Assembly: GCA_963708855.1 (NCBI GenBank)
Contig: CAVPUM010000001.1
Span: forward strand, 253,491-317,490
Direction: 5' to 3'
Source: CAIWHR01 sp963708855
GTDB lineage: Bacteria; Pseudomonadota; Gammaproteobacteria; Burkholderiales; Casimicrobiaceae
DNA: 64,000 nucleotides
Shown here in pieces: positions 1 through 9,770 of the stretch (the stretch's first letter is position 1; the number at the start of each line of letters is the position of its first letter). The position numbers and the translations under genes are program-made. The notes beneath the pieces were generated by a model that was not told where the DNA came from, searched no databases, and worked only from the letters and a program-made list of their open reading frames with translations.

Positions 1-284
1 CAGGCAGTGCGAACTGCCCCGGCGCGGCAATCGGGAAGTTCCATGCATGCCCGGGCAGTGCGGTATTGACGTCGCGCAAGACATGGGGAAAGCGGGAGTG
101 ATACCTTGACTTCGACCATGCTGCACCGCAACATCCTAGGTTGGCGGGGTGATAGCCCGGCAATCGACGAAGTCGGCGTCGGAAACACCGGAGCAGACCG
201 TCCCGAGGCGTCCGGCCGCTCGCCGGCCGTGCGACGCGCCCGGGGAATTTGCGCATGGAGACTCTTGAACGGAAGAGGGATGAC
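1..284. other. Leader region, no convincing gene
   Basis: No open frame here has a ribosome site and protein-like composition. A frame opening at 106 is rich in Arg and Gly and overlaps the next gene, so it looks like chance coding in GC-rich DNA. A weak TTGACT-like hexamer at 106-111 could be a -35 element for the operon that begins at 285, but the matching -10 is poor. Confidence 0.4.
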
Positions 285-626
285 ATGACCGACCAGCCGG
301 AAAAGACCGACCCGCCGGAAAACCTGCAATTGGCGTGGTGGGCGAAGAAGTTCGACGATGTCGACCGTGAACTCGCGCAGCTCGCGATTATTTGCCAAGT
401 CCGGCTGCTCGATCCCGGCGTGATCGAGCGTGTGCTGCAGAACGACGCCACCGTCTGCGGCGCGTCGAATCCGTCGGTCTTCGGCAAGCTGCGCTCGCTG
501 TTGATGATGCACTACGCCATACGCGACAAGGCGGTCGCGGCGCTCGGTGGGGCGCAGGCACAGGCCTTGATCAATACCGTAGTCGCGCGACTGCGCGAGA
601 GGATCGGCGCGAAACTGGGCGGCTAG
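285..626 (+). CDS. Hypothetical protein heading the tct operon
   Basis: A 113-residue protein that I do not recognise. It starts at ATG 285 behind a good purine-rich ribosome site (GAAGAGGGA at 272-280); an in-frame TTG further upstream has no such site. The sequence is soluble-looking, with an acidic Pro-rich N-terminus and a predicted helical body ending in Arg/Lys. There is no signal peptide, membrane segment or Cys-cluster motif. It ends 26 bp before tctC on the same strand, so it is probably cotranscribed with the tripartite transporter. Its role could be regulatory or accessory to uptake, but nothing in the sequence proves this. Confidence 0.7.
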   Translation: MTDQPEKTDPPENLQLAWWAKKFDDVDRELAQLAIICQVRLLDPGVIERVLQNDATVCGASNPSVFGKLRSLLMMHYAIRDKAVAALGGAQAQALINTVVARLRERIGAKLGG

Positions 627-652
627 ACAACGAAAAACCGAAGGAGAAATCC

Positions 653-1669
653 ATGGATCACAGCAAGCGCAGGATACTGGTCACCGGAGTCGCCGCAGTG
701 CTGGCGCTCGCGTTCGCGTCCGTCGCGTCGGCGCAGCAGTGGAAGCCGACCAAACCGATCACCATCATCGTGCCGTGGGCGGCCGGAGGATCGACCGACC
801 AGGTCACGCGTGTGACGGCTGCGGAAGTCGAGAAGGCGCTCGGCCAGAAGGTCGTCATCGTCAACCAGCCGGGCGCGTCCGGCTCGATCGGAACGAAGAA
901 CGCGCTCGAAGCGCCGAAGGACGGCTACACATGGACCGCGGGTGCGGCACAGGACCTCGGCACCTACGCGGTTCTCGGCATGCTCGACACGAAGATCGGC
1001 GATTGGGCGCTCTTCCTCAATGTCGCCAATGTCTCGACGCTTTCGGTGAATCCGGCGACGCCATATAAGACGCCGACCGAGCTGATCGACGCGATGAAGG
1101 CCAAGCCGGGCGCAATCAGCGTCGCGACGGCCGGCGTGAACTCCAGCGGCCACAGCGCGATGGAAGCCATCGCCAAGGCGACGGGCGTCAAGTACAAGCA
1201 CGTCACCTACGACGGGGGCAATCCGGCCGTCGTCGCGACGGTTGCCGGGGAAACGGATGCGACGACGCAACTCACCACCGAGCAGGCCGAGATGATCCGC
1301 GGCAAGAGGCTGCGCGCGCTCGCCGTCATCGGCGACAAGCCCGTCGAGCTCGACGGGTACGGCGTCATCGAGCCGTTGACGAAATCGGTGCCGGGCTTCA
1401 AGGCGCCTGCCAACTACTTCGGCATCTTCATTCCGAAGGGCGTGCCACCGGAAGTGATTGCGACGGTCGAGAAGGTCTGGGCCGAACAGATCGCCACCTC
1501 CGCTGCGCTGAAACAGTATGCGACCGCACGCGGCGCCCAGTTCGCGCCGCAAGCCGGCGCCGACGCGCAGAGGGCGGTGTTCCCCGCCGTGCAGGCCAAC
1601 GCGTGGGCCGCCGCCGACACCGGCAAGGCGAAGGTCGCCCCGGACACGCTGGGCATCCCGCGTCCTTAG
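653..1669 (+). CDS. tctC: Tripartite tricarboxylate transporter substrate-binding protein (Bug/TctC family)
   Basis: A 338-residue periplasmic binding protein. A Sec signal peptide (Lys/Arg-rich start, then a hydrophobic core ending in SVASAQQ) is followed by the family opening KPITIIVPWAAGGSTD, in which the AGG-x-TD stretch forms part of the ligand pocket. Length is normal for the family. It captures a carboxylated small molecule for the TctA/TctB permease encoded just downstream. Start ATG 653 follows an AAGGAGAAA ribosome site. A strong hairpin and T-run follow the gene, which probably makes this gene more abundant in mRNA than tctBA. The substrate cannot be read from sequence; the downstream sugar-acid-like catabolic genes hint at a hydroxy- or sugar acid. 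Confidence 0.95.
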   Translation: MDHSKRRILVTGVAAVLALAFASVASAQQWKPTKPITIIVPWAAGGSTDQVTRVTAAEVEKALGQKVVIVNQPGASGSIGTKNALEAPKDGYTWTAGAAQDLGTYAVLGMLDTKIGDWALFLNVANVSTLSVNPATPYKTPTELIDAMKAKPGAISVATAGVNSSGHSAMEAIAKATGVKYKHVTYDGGNPAVVATVAGETDATTQLTTEQAEMIRGKRLRALAVIGDKPVELDGYGVIEPLTKSVPGFKAPANYFGIFIPKGVPPEVIATVEKVWAEQIATSAALKQYATARGAQFAPQAGADAQRAVFPAVQANAWAAADTGKAKVAPDTLGIPRP

Positions 1670-1685
1670 CCGAAGCGACCCCATG

Positions 1686-1720
1686 GGCCGGCGCCTGCGC
1701 GGACGCCGGCCTTTCGTTTC
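1686..1720 (+). terminator. Intrinsic terminator / attenuator between tctC and tctB
   Basis: A perfect 8-bp stem (1686-1693 GGCCGGCG with 1704-1711 CGCCGGCC), a 10-nt loop and TTTCGTTT after it. It begins 16 bp past the tctC stop and ends right at the tctB start, so readthrough must supply tctBA. This fits partial termination that keeps binding protein in excess over permease. Confidence 0.7.
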
Positions 1721-2254
1721 ATGAATCGCCCTGTGTCCACCGAGATCCACCCGTCATCGCCACGGCGCGACCTCCAGGGTGGCGTCGCCTGGACGGCGTT
1801 GGGCAGTGCCATCGTCGTGCTGTCGTGGCAGATGGACCGGATGACGCAGCAGGGCGCGACGCTGCACACGGCGCCGGGCCTGTGGCCGGGCATCGTCGGG
1901 ACGCTGCTCGCAGCTCTGGGTGGCGTGCTGATGCTGCGCTCGTGGCGGCGCGCGCAACGCATCGGCTGGGATCGGGCAGCGACCGACGACACCGACTACG
2001 TGCCGCAGTCGCGTTTTTTGCTCGCGGCGGGAATGTTCTTCGTCTATGCGCTGCTGCTCGTCGGTCGCGGGTTGCCGTTCTGGTTTTCCACCGCGCTTTT
2101 CGTCACGGCGTTCGTGTTCCTCTTCCAGTACACACTGCGCAAGGCGGCCGGCAAGGTCGCTCGCGGCATTGTCGTGGCGCTCGCTTGCGGCGTGCTCACT
2201 GCCGCCATCGTCACGCTCCTCTTCGAGCAGCTCTTCTACGTGCGGCTGCCCTAG
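1721..2254 (+). CDS. tctB: Tripartite tricarboxylate transporter small membrane subunit TctB
   Basis: A 177-residue small membrane protein of the TctB family. The N-terminal 20 residues are cytosolic and polar. Hydrophobic segments follow near residues 22-40, 48-65, 90-105, 112-130 and 140-165, matching the usual 4-5 TM layout. It pairs with TctA to form the ion-driven permease fed by TctC. It lies between tctC and tctA in the canonical C-B-A order. The start abuts the terminator hairpin, so its ribosome site is poor and translation may be weak. Confidence 0.9.
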   Translation: MNRPVSTEIHPSSPRRDLQGGVAWTALGSAIVVLSWQMDRMTQQGATLHTAPGLWPGIVGTLLAALGGVLMLRSWRRAQRIGWDRAATDDTDYVPQSRFLLAAGMFFVYALLLVGRGLPFWFSTALFVTAFVFLFQYTLRKAAGKVARGIVVALACGVLTAAIVTLLFEQLFYVRLP

Positions 2255-2281
2255 CGCGCCCGCGCCGGAAGATCCCGCCCC

Positions 2282-3802
2282 ATGTTCGACGGCCTCATCG
2301 CGTTCGGTCATTCGATCTGGAGCTTCTGCGATCCGCTGTCGATCGGATTGATCCTGCTGTCCTCGCTCGTCGGGGTCATCATCGGCGCGCTGCCGGGCCT
2401 CACCGCGACGATGGGCGTCGCGCTGATGACGACACTGACCATCAAGATGCCGTCGAGCCAGGCGCTGCTGGTGCTGATCTGCACCTACGTCGGCGCGATC
2501 TACGGCGGTTCGCGCTCGGCGATCCTGCTCAACATCCCGGGCACGCCGGCCTCGGCGGCGGCGTGCATCGACGGCCACGCGCTCGCCCGGCAAGGCCACG
2601 CCGGCCGCGCGATGGGGATCGCCACGTCCGGCTCGGTGCTGGGCACGCTGATCGGCATGTTCTTCCTCGCGCTGTTCACGCCGATCCTCGGCAACCTCGC
2701 GCTGAAGTTCGGCTCGTACGAGTTCTTCTGGCTGGCGCTCTTCGGCGTGATCATCGCCGGCACGCTGACCGGCAACGACCCGCTCAAGGGCTGGATCGCG
2801 GGCCTCATCGGCATCTTCACCGCGGTGATCGGCCAGGAGGCCATCTACGCGTACGACCGATTCACGTTCGGCAGCCGCGACCTGGCGGGCGGCCTCCAGC
2901 TCGTGCCCGCGCTGGTCGGCGCGTTCGGCTTCGCGGAGCTGCTGATGGCGGTGCGAGAAAGGCCCGCGCCGGTGAAGATCAACCCGTTCGACTCGGTGAT
3001 TCCGAAGTTGAAGGACGTCGCGCAGTACTGGCGGACGATCCTGCGTTCCGGCGTCATCGGCACGTTCATCGGCATCCTGCCCGGCGTGGGCGAGGACGTC
3101 GCGGCGTGGTCGTCGTATGCCGCCGCCAAGCGTGCGAGCAAGGAGAAGGAACAGTTCGGCAAGGGCTCGATCGAGGGGTTGATGGCAGCCGAGACCGGCG
3201 ACAACGCGTGCGTGCCGGGCGCCGTGATTCCCGTGCTGACCCTGGCCATACCCGGCTCCGCGCCCGCCGCCGTGCTGATGGCGGCGATGCTGATCCACGG
3301 CGTGCGGCCGGGCCCGATGATCATGATCGAGGCGCCGACGTTCGTCTACGATGTCGTCGCGATGATGATGTTCGCGACGATCGGGATCCTGATCTACGGT
3401 CTCACGCTCACCCAGCTGCTGATCAAGGTGCTGATGGTGCCGAAGCCGATCATCCTGCCGATCATCTTCGTGCTGTGCGTCGTCGGCTCGTACGCGATCT
3501 CGCAGCGTCTGTTCGACGTCTGGGTGATGCTGGGCTTCGGCGTGCTGGGCTACGCGCTGCGCCGGCTGCACTATCCGGTGGCGCCGCTGGTGCTGGGGAT
3601 GGTGCTCGGCGACCTGATGGAGAAGGGCTTCCGGCGCGGGCTCGTGCTGTCCGACGGCGACCTCACGCCGTTCTTCACGCGACCGATCTCCGCCGTGATC
3701 TGGATCACGATCGTGCTGGTCGTTCTGCTCAAGGTTCCGGCGGTCGGACGCGGGCTCGCCCGCCTGACCGGCAAGGCCGCATCGCCCGCTTCCACACCCT
3801 GA
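2282..3802 (+). CDS. tctA: Tripartite tricarboxylate transporter large permease TctA
   Basis: A 506-residue multi-spanning permease. The family hallmark GALPGLTATMG appears near residues 37-47, and a second repeat-like motif GILPGVGEDVAAW occurs near 270, reflecting the internal duplication of TctA. Length is normal for the family (about 500). It catalyses secondary, cation-coupled uptake of a carboxylate delivered by TctC. ATG 2282 lies 28 bp after tctB stops. The operon continues 22 bp downstream with dehydrogenase genes, so the transported compound is probably degraded by them. Confidence 0.95.
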   Translation: MFDGLIAFGHSIWSFCDPLSIGLILLSSLVGVIIGALPGLTATMGVALMTTLTIKMPSSQALLVLICTYVGAIYGGSRSAILLNIPGTPASAAACIDGHALARQGHAGRAMGIATSGSVLGTLIGMFFLALFTPILGNLALKFGSYEFFWLALFGVIIAGTLTGNDPLKGWIAGLIGIFTAVIGQEAIYAYDRFTFGSRDLAGGLQLVPALVGAFGFAELLMAVRERPAPVKINPFDSVIPKLKDVAQYWRTILRSGVIGTFIGILPGVGEDVAAWSSYAAAKRASKEKEQFGKGSIEGLMAAETGDNACVPGAVIPVLTLAIPGSAPAAVLMAAMLIHGVRPGPMIMIEAPTFVYDVVAMMMFATIGILIYGLTLTQLLIKVLMVPKPIILPIIFVLCVVGSYAISQRLFDVWVMLGFGVLGYALRRLHYPVAPLVLGMVLGDLMEKGFRRGLVLSDGDLTPFFTRPISAVIWITIVLVVLLKVPAVGRGLARLTGKAASPASTP

Positions 3803-3823
3803 CCATTCCCGGAGCCCCGCAAC

Positions 3824-4975
3824 GTGGAAACCATTCGCCTCGGCGTCATCATGAACGGCGTCACCGGCCGCATGGGCACGAACCAGCATCTCGTCCGCTC
3901 GATTATCGCCATCCGGAGTCAGGGCGGCGTCCTCCTCGGCCCGGGGCGGCGGATCATGCCGGACCCGATCCTGGTCGGCCGCAATGCCGCCAGGGTCGCG
4001 GCACTGGCACAGGCGCACGGCATCGAGCGCTGGACAACCGATCTCGACGCGGCGCTCGCCAACAAGGATGACGCGATCTACTTCGACAGCGCGTCGACCG
4101 GCCGGCGGCCGGAGTTGATCCGCAGGGCCATCGCGGCGGGCAAGCACATCTACACCGAAAAGCCGGTTGCGACGACGCTCGCCGAGGCGCTCGAACTCTA
4201 TCGCCGAGCGGAGGCCGCAGGCGTGAAACACGGCGTCGTGCAGGACAAGCTGTGGCTGCCGGGCCTGCTGAAAATGAAAATGCTGATCGATTCGGGTTTC
4301 TTCGGCCGCATCCTCTCCGTGCGCGGCGAGTTCGGCTACTGGGTCTTCGAGGGCGACCTCCAACCGGCGCAGCGGCCGTCGTGGAACTACCGCAAGGAGG
4401 ACGACGGCGGCATCATCGTCGACATGCTGTGCCACTGGCGCTACGTGCTCGACAACCTGTTCGGCGCGGTGCATAGCGTGCTGTGCCTCGGCGCCACGCA
4501 TATTCCGAAGCGCTGGGACGAGGACGGCAAGCCGTACGCGGCCACCGCCGAGGACGCCGCCTACGCGACCTTCGAGCTCGCCGACGGCGTCGTCGCGCAG
4601 ATCAACAGCTCGTGGTGCACGCGCGTGCGCCGCGACGACCTCGTCACCTTTCATGTCGACGGCACGCTCGGCTCGGCCGTGGCCGGACTGACCGACTGCC
4701 GCATCCAGCCGCGCAGCGCGACGCCGCGGCCGGTGTGGAATCCGGACGTGCCGCAGGCGATCGACTTCCACGACACATGGCAGCGGGTCCCGACGAACCT
4801 CCCGTACGACAACGCGTTCAAGGTCGAATGGGAGCTGTTCCTGCGGCATGTCGTCGACGGCGGTCCCTTCCAGTGGAATCTGCTGGAGGGTGCCAAGGGC
4901 GTGCAGCTCGCCGAGCTCGGCTTGCAGAGCTGGCGGGAGCGGCGCTTCGTCGACGTTCCGGCCCTCGTGGCATAG
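3824..4975 (+). CDS. Gfo/Idh/MocA-family oxidoreductase
   Basis: A 383-residue NAD(P)-dependent dehydrogenase starting at GTG 3824. The Rossmann part covers residues 5-130 and has the family Lys motif YTEKPVATT near residue 110, where Lys is the usual catalytic/binding residue. The C-terminal alpha/beta domain includes GIIVDMLCHWRYVLDNLFG, similar to the conserved D-x3-H helix that carries the catalytic His. Family members oxidise a sugar, sugar acid or inositol hydroxyl. Its place between tctA and a DUF993 gene suggests it acts on the compound imported by TctCBA. The exact substrate is unknown. Confidence 0.88.
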   Translation: METIRLGVIMNGVTGRMGTNQHLVRSIIAIRSQGGVLLGPGRRIMPDPILVGRNAARVAALAQAHGIERWTTDLDAALANKDDAIYFDSASTGRRPELIRRAIAAGKHIYTEKPVATTLAEALELYRRAEAAGVKHGVVQDKLWLPGLLKMKMLIDSGFFGRILSVRGEFGYWVFEGDLQPAQRPSWNYRKEDDGGIIVDMLCHWRYVLDNLFGAVHSVLCLGATHIPKRWDEDGKPYAATAEDAAYATFELADGVVAQINSSWCTRVRRDDLVTFHVDGTLGSAVAGLTDCRIQPRSATPRPVWNPDVPQAIDFHDTWQRVPTNLPYDNAFKVEWELFLRHVVDGGPFQWNLLEGAKGVQLAELGLQSWRERRFVDVPALVA

Positions 4976-4987
4976 CCAAGGATCGCC

Positions 4988-6199
4988 ATGACGACACTCA
5001 AGCTCCCGCAGGCCGATGGCACTCTCGCGCCGTTCGCGCTGCGCGCCGCGGTTCGCTGGCCCGCACCGGCCGTGGCGCCGCGCTGGAACCGGGTCGCGTT
5101 CGCGGCGGCGCACGTCGTCGCCGATCCGCTCGCCGCGATCGACCCTTGGCTCGCGACCGCCGTCGACTGGGACACGACACTCGCCTTTCGTCGCCACCTG
5201 TGGTCGCACGGCTTCGGCGTGGCCGAGGCGATGGACACCGCGCAGCGGGGCATGGGACTCGACTGGCCGACCTCGCTCGAGCTCATCCGCCGTTCGGTGA
5301 GCGAGGCGCGAGGCATTCCGGGCGCGGTCGTCTTCTCGGGGGCCGGCACGGACCATCTCCCGCCCGACGCGAATCTCACGCTGGACGAGGTCATCGCCGC
5401 CTACGAGGAGCAGTGCGCTGCGATCGAAGCGGCCGGCGGCCGCATCATCCTGATGGCGAGCCGCGCGCTCGCCGCCTGCGCGCGCTCGCCCGACGACTAC
5501 GCCCTTGTCTACGGACGCGTGCTGGCGCAGGTGCGCGCGCCGGTCATCCTGCACTGGCTGGGCGAGATGTTCGACCCGGCGCTCGCCGGCTATTGGGTCG
5601 GCGCGGGCGGTCTCGCGAGCGATCCCGATCACGCGCGCGCCACCGACGTCTGCGCCGCGGTGATCAGCGCCAATGCGGCGAAGGTGGACGGCGTCAAGGT
5701 GTCGCTGCTCGACGCGGCCAAGGAAGTCGCGCTGCGCGCGCGCCTGCCGCAGGGCGTGCGCATGTACACGGGCGACGACTTCAACTTCGCAGCGCTGATC
5801 GGCGGCGACGCCTCCGGCCACTCCGACGCGCTCCTCGGCATCTTCGATGCGATCGCGCCCGCCGCGTCCGCGGCGCTGACGGCGCTCGCCGCCGGCGACC
5901 GCGCCCGGTTCGACGCCATTCTCGCGCCGACGGTGCCATTGTCCCGCCACGTCTTCGCCGCACCGACGCGCTTCTACAAGACGGGCGTGGTGTTCCTGGC
6001 GTGGCTCAATGGCCACCAGACGCATTTCACGATGGTGGGCGGACAGCAGAGCGCGCGCAGCCTTCTCCATCTGTCGGAATTGTTCCGGCTCGCCGATGCC
6101 GCGGGACTGCTCCGCGATCCGGACCTCGCGGCGTCGCGGATGCGCGCGTTCCTGCTGCAAGTGAACGGCATCGAGGACCTGACCAAGGCGATCCCATGA
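4988..6199 (+). CDS. DUF993 dihydrodipicolinate-synthase-like protein
   Basis: A 403-residue protein resembling the DUF993 branch of the DHDPS/NAL superfamily of Schiff-base aldolases. It has the TIM-barrel features AVVFSGAGTDHL near residue 115, ILHWLGEMFDPAL near 185 and a candidate Schiff-base Lys in AKVDGVKVSLLD near 235-240. These enzymes are presumed to add or cleave 2-oxo acids, but DUF993 proteins are poorly characterised. It begins 13 bp after the first oxidoreductase and overlaps the next gene by 4 bp (ATGA), so the set is translationally coupled. A retro-aldol or hydratase step in sugar-acid breakdown is my inference. Confidence 0.85.
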   Translation: MTTLKLPQADGTLAPFALRAAVRWPAPAVAPRWNRVAFAAAHVVADPLAAIDPWLATAVDWDTTLAFRRHLWSHGFGVAEAMDTAQRGMGLDWPTSLELIRRSVSEARGIPGAVVFSGAGTDHLPPDANLTLDEVIAAYEEQCAAIEAAGGRIILMASRALAACARSPDDYALVYGRVLAQVRAPVILHWLGEMFDPALAGYWVGAGGLASDPDHARATDVCAAVISANAAKVDGVKVSLLDAAKEVALRARLPQGVRMYTGDDFNFAALIGGDASGHSDALLGIFDAIAPAASAALTALAAGDRARFDAILAPTVPLSRHVFAAPTRFYKTGVVFLAWLNGHQTHFTMVGGQQSARSLLHLSELFRLADAAGLLRDPDLAASRMRAFLLQVNGIEDLTKAIP

Positions 6200-7505
6200 A
6201 GCTGATCGTGCTCGATCCCGGCCATTTCCATGCGGCGCTGCTGCAGAAGACGATGTATCCCGACGTCGACGCCACGGTGCACGTCTACGCCGAGGACGGT
6301 CCCGACCTCGACGACTACCGGCAGAAGATCGCAGGCTACAACGCGCGCAGCCAGGACCCGACGGCGTGGCGGCTGCAGATCTACACGGGCGCGGACTTCC
6401 TGGACCGATTCACCGCGGAGCGGGCCGGCGACGTCGTGGTCATCGCGGGCAACAACCGGCGCAAGGCCGAATTCGTGACCCGCGCCGTGGCCGCCGGCAT
6501 GCACGTGCTGGCCGACAAGCCGATGGCCATCGACACCGCCGGCTTCGAATCGCTGCAACGAGCGTTCGCCGACGCCAGGGCCCGGGGCGTGCTGCTCTAC
6601 GACATCATGACCGAGCGGCACGAGATCACCACGATGCTGCAGAAGGAATTCTCGCGCCTGCCGGCCGTCTTCGGCGAGCTGCTGCAAGGTTCCGAGCGCG
6701 AGCCGGCGGTCGTCAAGGAGAGCGTCCACCACTTCTCCAAGCAGGTGTCCGGCGCGCCGGTCAAGCGGCCGGCCTGGTTCTTCGACGTGGCGCAGCAGGG
6801 CGAAGGCCTCGTCGACATCACCACGCACCTCGTCGATCTCGTCCAGTGGGAGTGCTTCCCGGGCGAGATCCTGGACTTCACGCGCGACATCCGGATTCTC
6901 GGCGCGAAACGCTGGCCCACCGTCATCAGTCCCGCGCAGTTCGCGCAGGTGACGCAGCTGCAGAGCTATCCCGACTTTCTGCGCAAGGACGTGCAGCCCG
7001 ACGGCAGCCTGCACACGTACGCGAACGGCGAGATCGACTACCGCATCAGGGGCGTGCACGCGAAGGTTTCGGTGCGCTGGAATTTCGAGGCGCCCGAAGG
7101 CGCGGGGGACACGCACTTCTCGGTCATGCGGGGCTCGAAAGCCAATCTCGTGATCCGGCAGGGCGCGGCCGAAGCCTTTCAACCGGTCCTGTACCATCGA
7201 GCCGGTCGCGAGCGCAGGCGGCGGACTTGGCGGCCGCGCTGGACAGCGCGCTGCGCCAGGTGCGCGACGCGTATCCCGGCGTCGACGCTGAAGCGCTACG
7301 GCGACACCTGGCAGGTCATCGTGCCGGCCTCCTATCACGTCGGGCACGAGGCCCATTTCGCGCAGGTCGCCCGCGCGTTTCTCGCCTGCGTGGCGAAGGG
7401 GACCCTGCCCGACTGGGAGGTTCCCGACATGATCGCCAAGTACTACACGACGACCCGCGCGCTGGAGATCGCGCGCGGCGACGAGTCGAAAGCCGAGCCC
7501 CATGA
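6196..7505 (+). pseudogene. Second Gfo/Idh/MocA oxidoreductase, frame disturbed
   Basis: This reads as a second Gfo/Idh/MocA dehydrogenase of about 435 residues, starting at ATG 6196 in a 4-bp overlap with the DUF993 gene. The Rossmann part includes VLADKPMAID with the family Lys, and a C-terminal domain typical of putative oxidoreductases follows. The frame slips near 7193: the expected product continues as VEPVASAQAADLAAALDSA in another frame. It returns near 7290-7305 at KRYGDTWQVIVPASY. A third slip near 7490 would give the TGA at 7503-7505, which overlaps the ATG of the next gene. The compensating slips point to sequence error or very recent mutation. Function is oxidation or reduction of a catabolic intermediate. 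Confidence 0.75.
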
Positions 7506-8362
7506 ACGAACCCGACGCCAACCTCCTTTCGCTCAACACCGCGACGGTGCGGCAGCAGTGGACGCTGCCGCGAGGCCATCGCCGGATGCGCCCGTCACGG
7601 CATTCGCGGCATCGCGCCCTGGCGCGACCAGGTCGCGGCCGCGGGGCTGAAGGACTCGGCGCGGCGCATCCGCGATGCCGGACTCACGGTCACCGGCTAT
7701 TGCCGCGGCGGGATGTTCCCGGCCGTCGGACCGCGAAGGCCGGCGCGCGGCGCAGGACGACAACCGGCGCGCGGTCGACGAGGCGCTCGCGCTCGGCGCG
7801 CGATGCCTGATCCTCGTCGTCGGCGGGCTGCCGAAGAATCGCGCCGGCACGATCGAATCGAAGGATCTCGCCGGCGCGCGCGAAATGGTGCGCGACGGCA
7901 TCGGCGAGCTCCTCGACTACGCGCGCGGCGCGGGCATGCCGCTCGCGATCGAGCCGCTGCACCCGATGTACGCCGCCGAGCGCGCCTGCGTGAACACGAT
8001 GGAGCACGCCAACGATCTCTGCGACGAGCTGGGACCGGGCCTCGGCATCGCCGTCGACGCGTACCACGTGTGGTGGGATCCGCACCTCAGGCGCGAGATC
8101 GAGCGCGCCGCGCGGCAGCACTCCGTCGCGCCTCCTCGCCTATCACATCAGCGACTGGCTGGTGCCGACCACCGACCTCCTGACCGACCGCGGCATGATG
8201 GGCGACGGCGTCATCGACCTGCGCCAGATCCGCTCGTGGCTGGACGCGGGCGGCTACCGCGGCTTCCATGAAGTCGAGATCTTCTCCGCGAACAACTGGT
8301 GGAAGCGCGATCCCGACGAAGTGCTGGCCACGTGCAAGGCGCGTCATCGCGAGTGCAGCTGA
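7502..8362 (+). pseudogene. Sugar phosphate isomerase/epimerase-like TIM-barrel protein, frameshifted
   Basis: Pieces in three frames join into one xylose-isomerase-like TIM barrel of about 285 residues. MNEPDANLLSLNTATVRQQW at the start shifts near 7570 to REAIAGCARHGIRGIAPWRD. It shifts near 7740 to the part with ARCLILVVGGL and PLAIEPLHPMY (metal-site Glu), then near 8120 to AYHISDWLVPTTDLLTDRGM and FHEVEIFSANNWWKR, where the last Glu is the usual metal ligand. The order and spacing are those of an intact enzyme, so three indels rather than deletions are involved. It is the last gene of the tct catabolic operon and probably isomerises or epimerises a keto-sugar intermediate. Confidence 0.75.
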
Positions 8363-8383
8363 ACCAGCCCGGAGATGCGCTGC

Positions 8384-9752
8384 TCAGTCGTCGCCGGCGA
8401 CAACGCGGCGGACAGCGCCCCGGCGGGCGAGGAACATTGCCACCACGCCCGCCGCCATCACCAGCAGCGAAATGTGCACGGCATTCCTGCTGGCGGCGTA
8501 CGCGATGCTGGAATAGGCGAGCCACGCGCAGGCCGCGCAGAACACGATCGGCGTCAGCGGAAACAGCGGGACGCGGAACGGGCGTTCCGCGCCGCCGTCG
8601 CGCGCGCGCAGGACGAACAACGCGATGCCGACCAGCAGCAGGAACGACCAGAACACCGGCGCCGTGAACTCGACCATCGCCTCGAAGCCGTCGTGCTGGA
8701 GCGCGCCGAACCCGACCAGCGCCAGCGCGATCGCACCCTGGACCAGAAAGGCGGCCACGGGCGTGCCGCGGGTCGCGTGCCAGCCCCCCATGAAGCGCAG
8801 CGCCGGCCAGTCGCGGGCCATCGCGTAATTGGTGCGCGCACCGACGATCATCGTCGCGTTGATCGAGGTGAGCGCGGCGATGGCGACGAACAGGCCCAGC
8901 GCCGTGCCGCCGACGGGTCCGAACGTTCGCTCCATGACCTCCGCGCCCGCGGCCTTGCTTTCGGCGAGCCCTTTCAACCCGAGTCCGGACAGCAGCGCGA
9001 GGTTCACGAGCAGGTAGGCCGCGGCGATGATCGCGAGGCTCACCACCAGGGCCGACACGATCGCGCGCCGCCCGCCGGCGAGCTCGGCCGAGATGTACGC
9101 GGCCTCGTTCCAGCCGCCGTAGGTCAGCAGAACGAAGACCATCGCCAGGCCGAACATGCCGAGCGCGGGGGTCGTCGTGAAGGCCGCGGGCGCGGCTGCG
9201 GCAACCGGCGGGGCCAGAAAGCCGGCGACGGCGACGGCCAGCAGCCCGCCGACCTCGATCACCGTGAGCAGGTTCTGGGTGCCGGCGGAGGCGCGCAGGC
9301 CGGCGATGTTCAGCAGGGTGAGCGCGATCACGATGCCGGCGGCCCACAGGGCGCCCGACGCCGGGCCGAGCGAGAGCCACCGTCGACATGTAATCGCCGA
9401 AGACGAAGGCGAGCAAGGCGATCGACCCGCTGTTGATCACGGTCGACCGGGCCCATGCGTACAGGAAACTCGTGTGGCGACCGAACGCCCGGGTCAGAAA
9501 ATAATAGTCGCCGCCCGCGTGCGGATAGGCCGTGGCGAGCTCGGCGTAGCAGAGCGCGCCCGCCAGCGACACGATGGCGCCCAGGCCCCACGCCACGACC
9601 AGCCAGCCGACGTCGCCGGTGACGCCCGCCACCATCGACGGCGTCTTGAAGATGCCCGCGCCGACGACGATGCCGACGATGATCGCGATCGCGTCGGCGG
9701 GACGCAACAGCGGCCGCGGCGCCGCCGACGCGACGGGGGCTCGGGAATCCAC
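8384..9752 (-). pseudogene. APC-superfamily amino acid permease, one frameshift
   Basis: A roughly 455-residue amino acid/polyamine/organocation carrier on the minus strand, starting at GTG 9752. The first part has IIVGIVVGAGIFKTPS, the TM1 signature of APC proteins (GAGIF binds the substrate backbone), and reaches GDYMSTV near 9380. The frame then shifts, and the rest (LSLGPASGALWAAGIVIALT onward to 8384) gives about nine more hydrophobic segments. Twelve segments in total would be normal for the family. A single indel near 9375-9385 is enough to join them. It is convergent with the catabolic operon and is a separate unit. The substrate is not predictable. Confidence 0.8.
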
Positions 9753-9770
9753 GTGCCTGGCGCCGCCGGC

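Noticed and set aside
106..288. 60-codon frame before the operon
   Set aside because: No ribosome site, Arg/Gly-rich, and overlaps the better-supported start at 285.
1754..6160. Very long minus-strand open frame (1468 codons) antisense to the tct operon
   Set aside because: It is Arg/His/Asp-rich, low in hydrophobic residues, and mirrors codon bias of the plus-strand genes; a typical shadow in GC-rich DNA.
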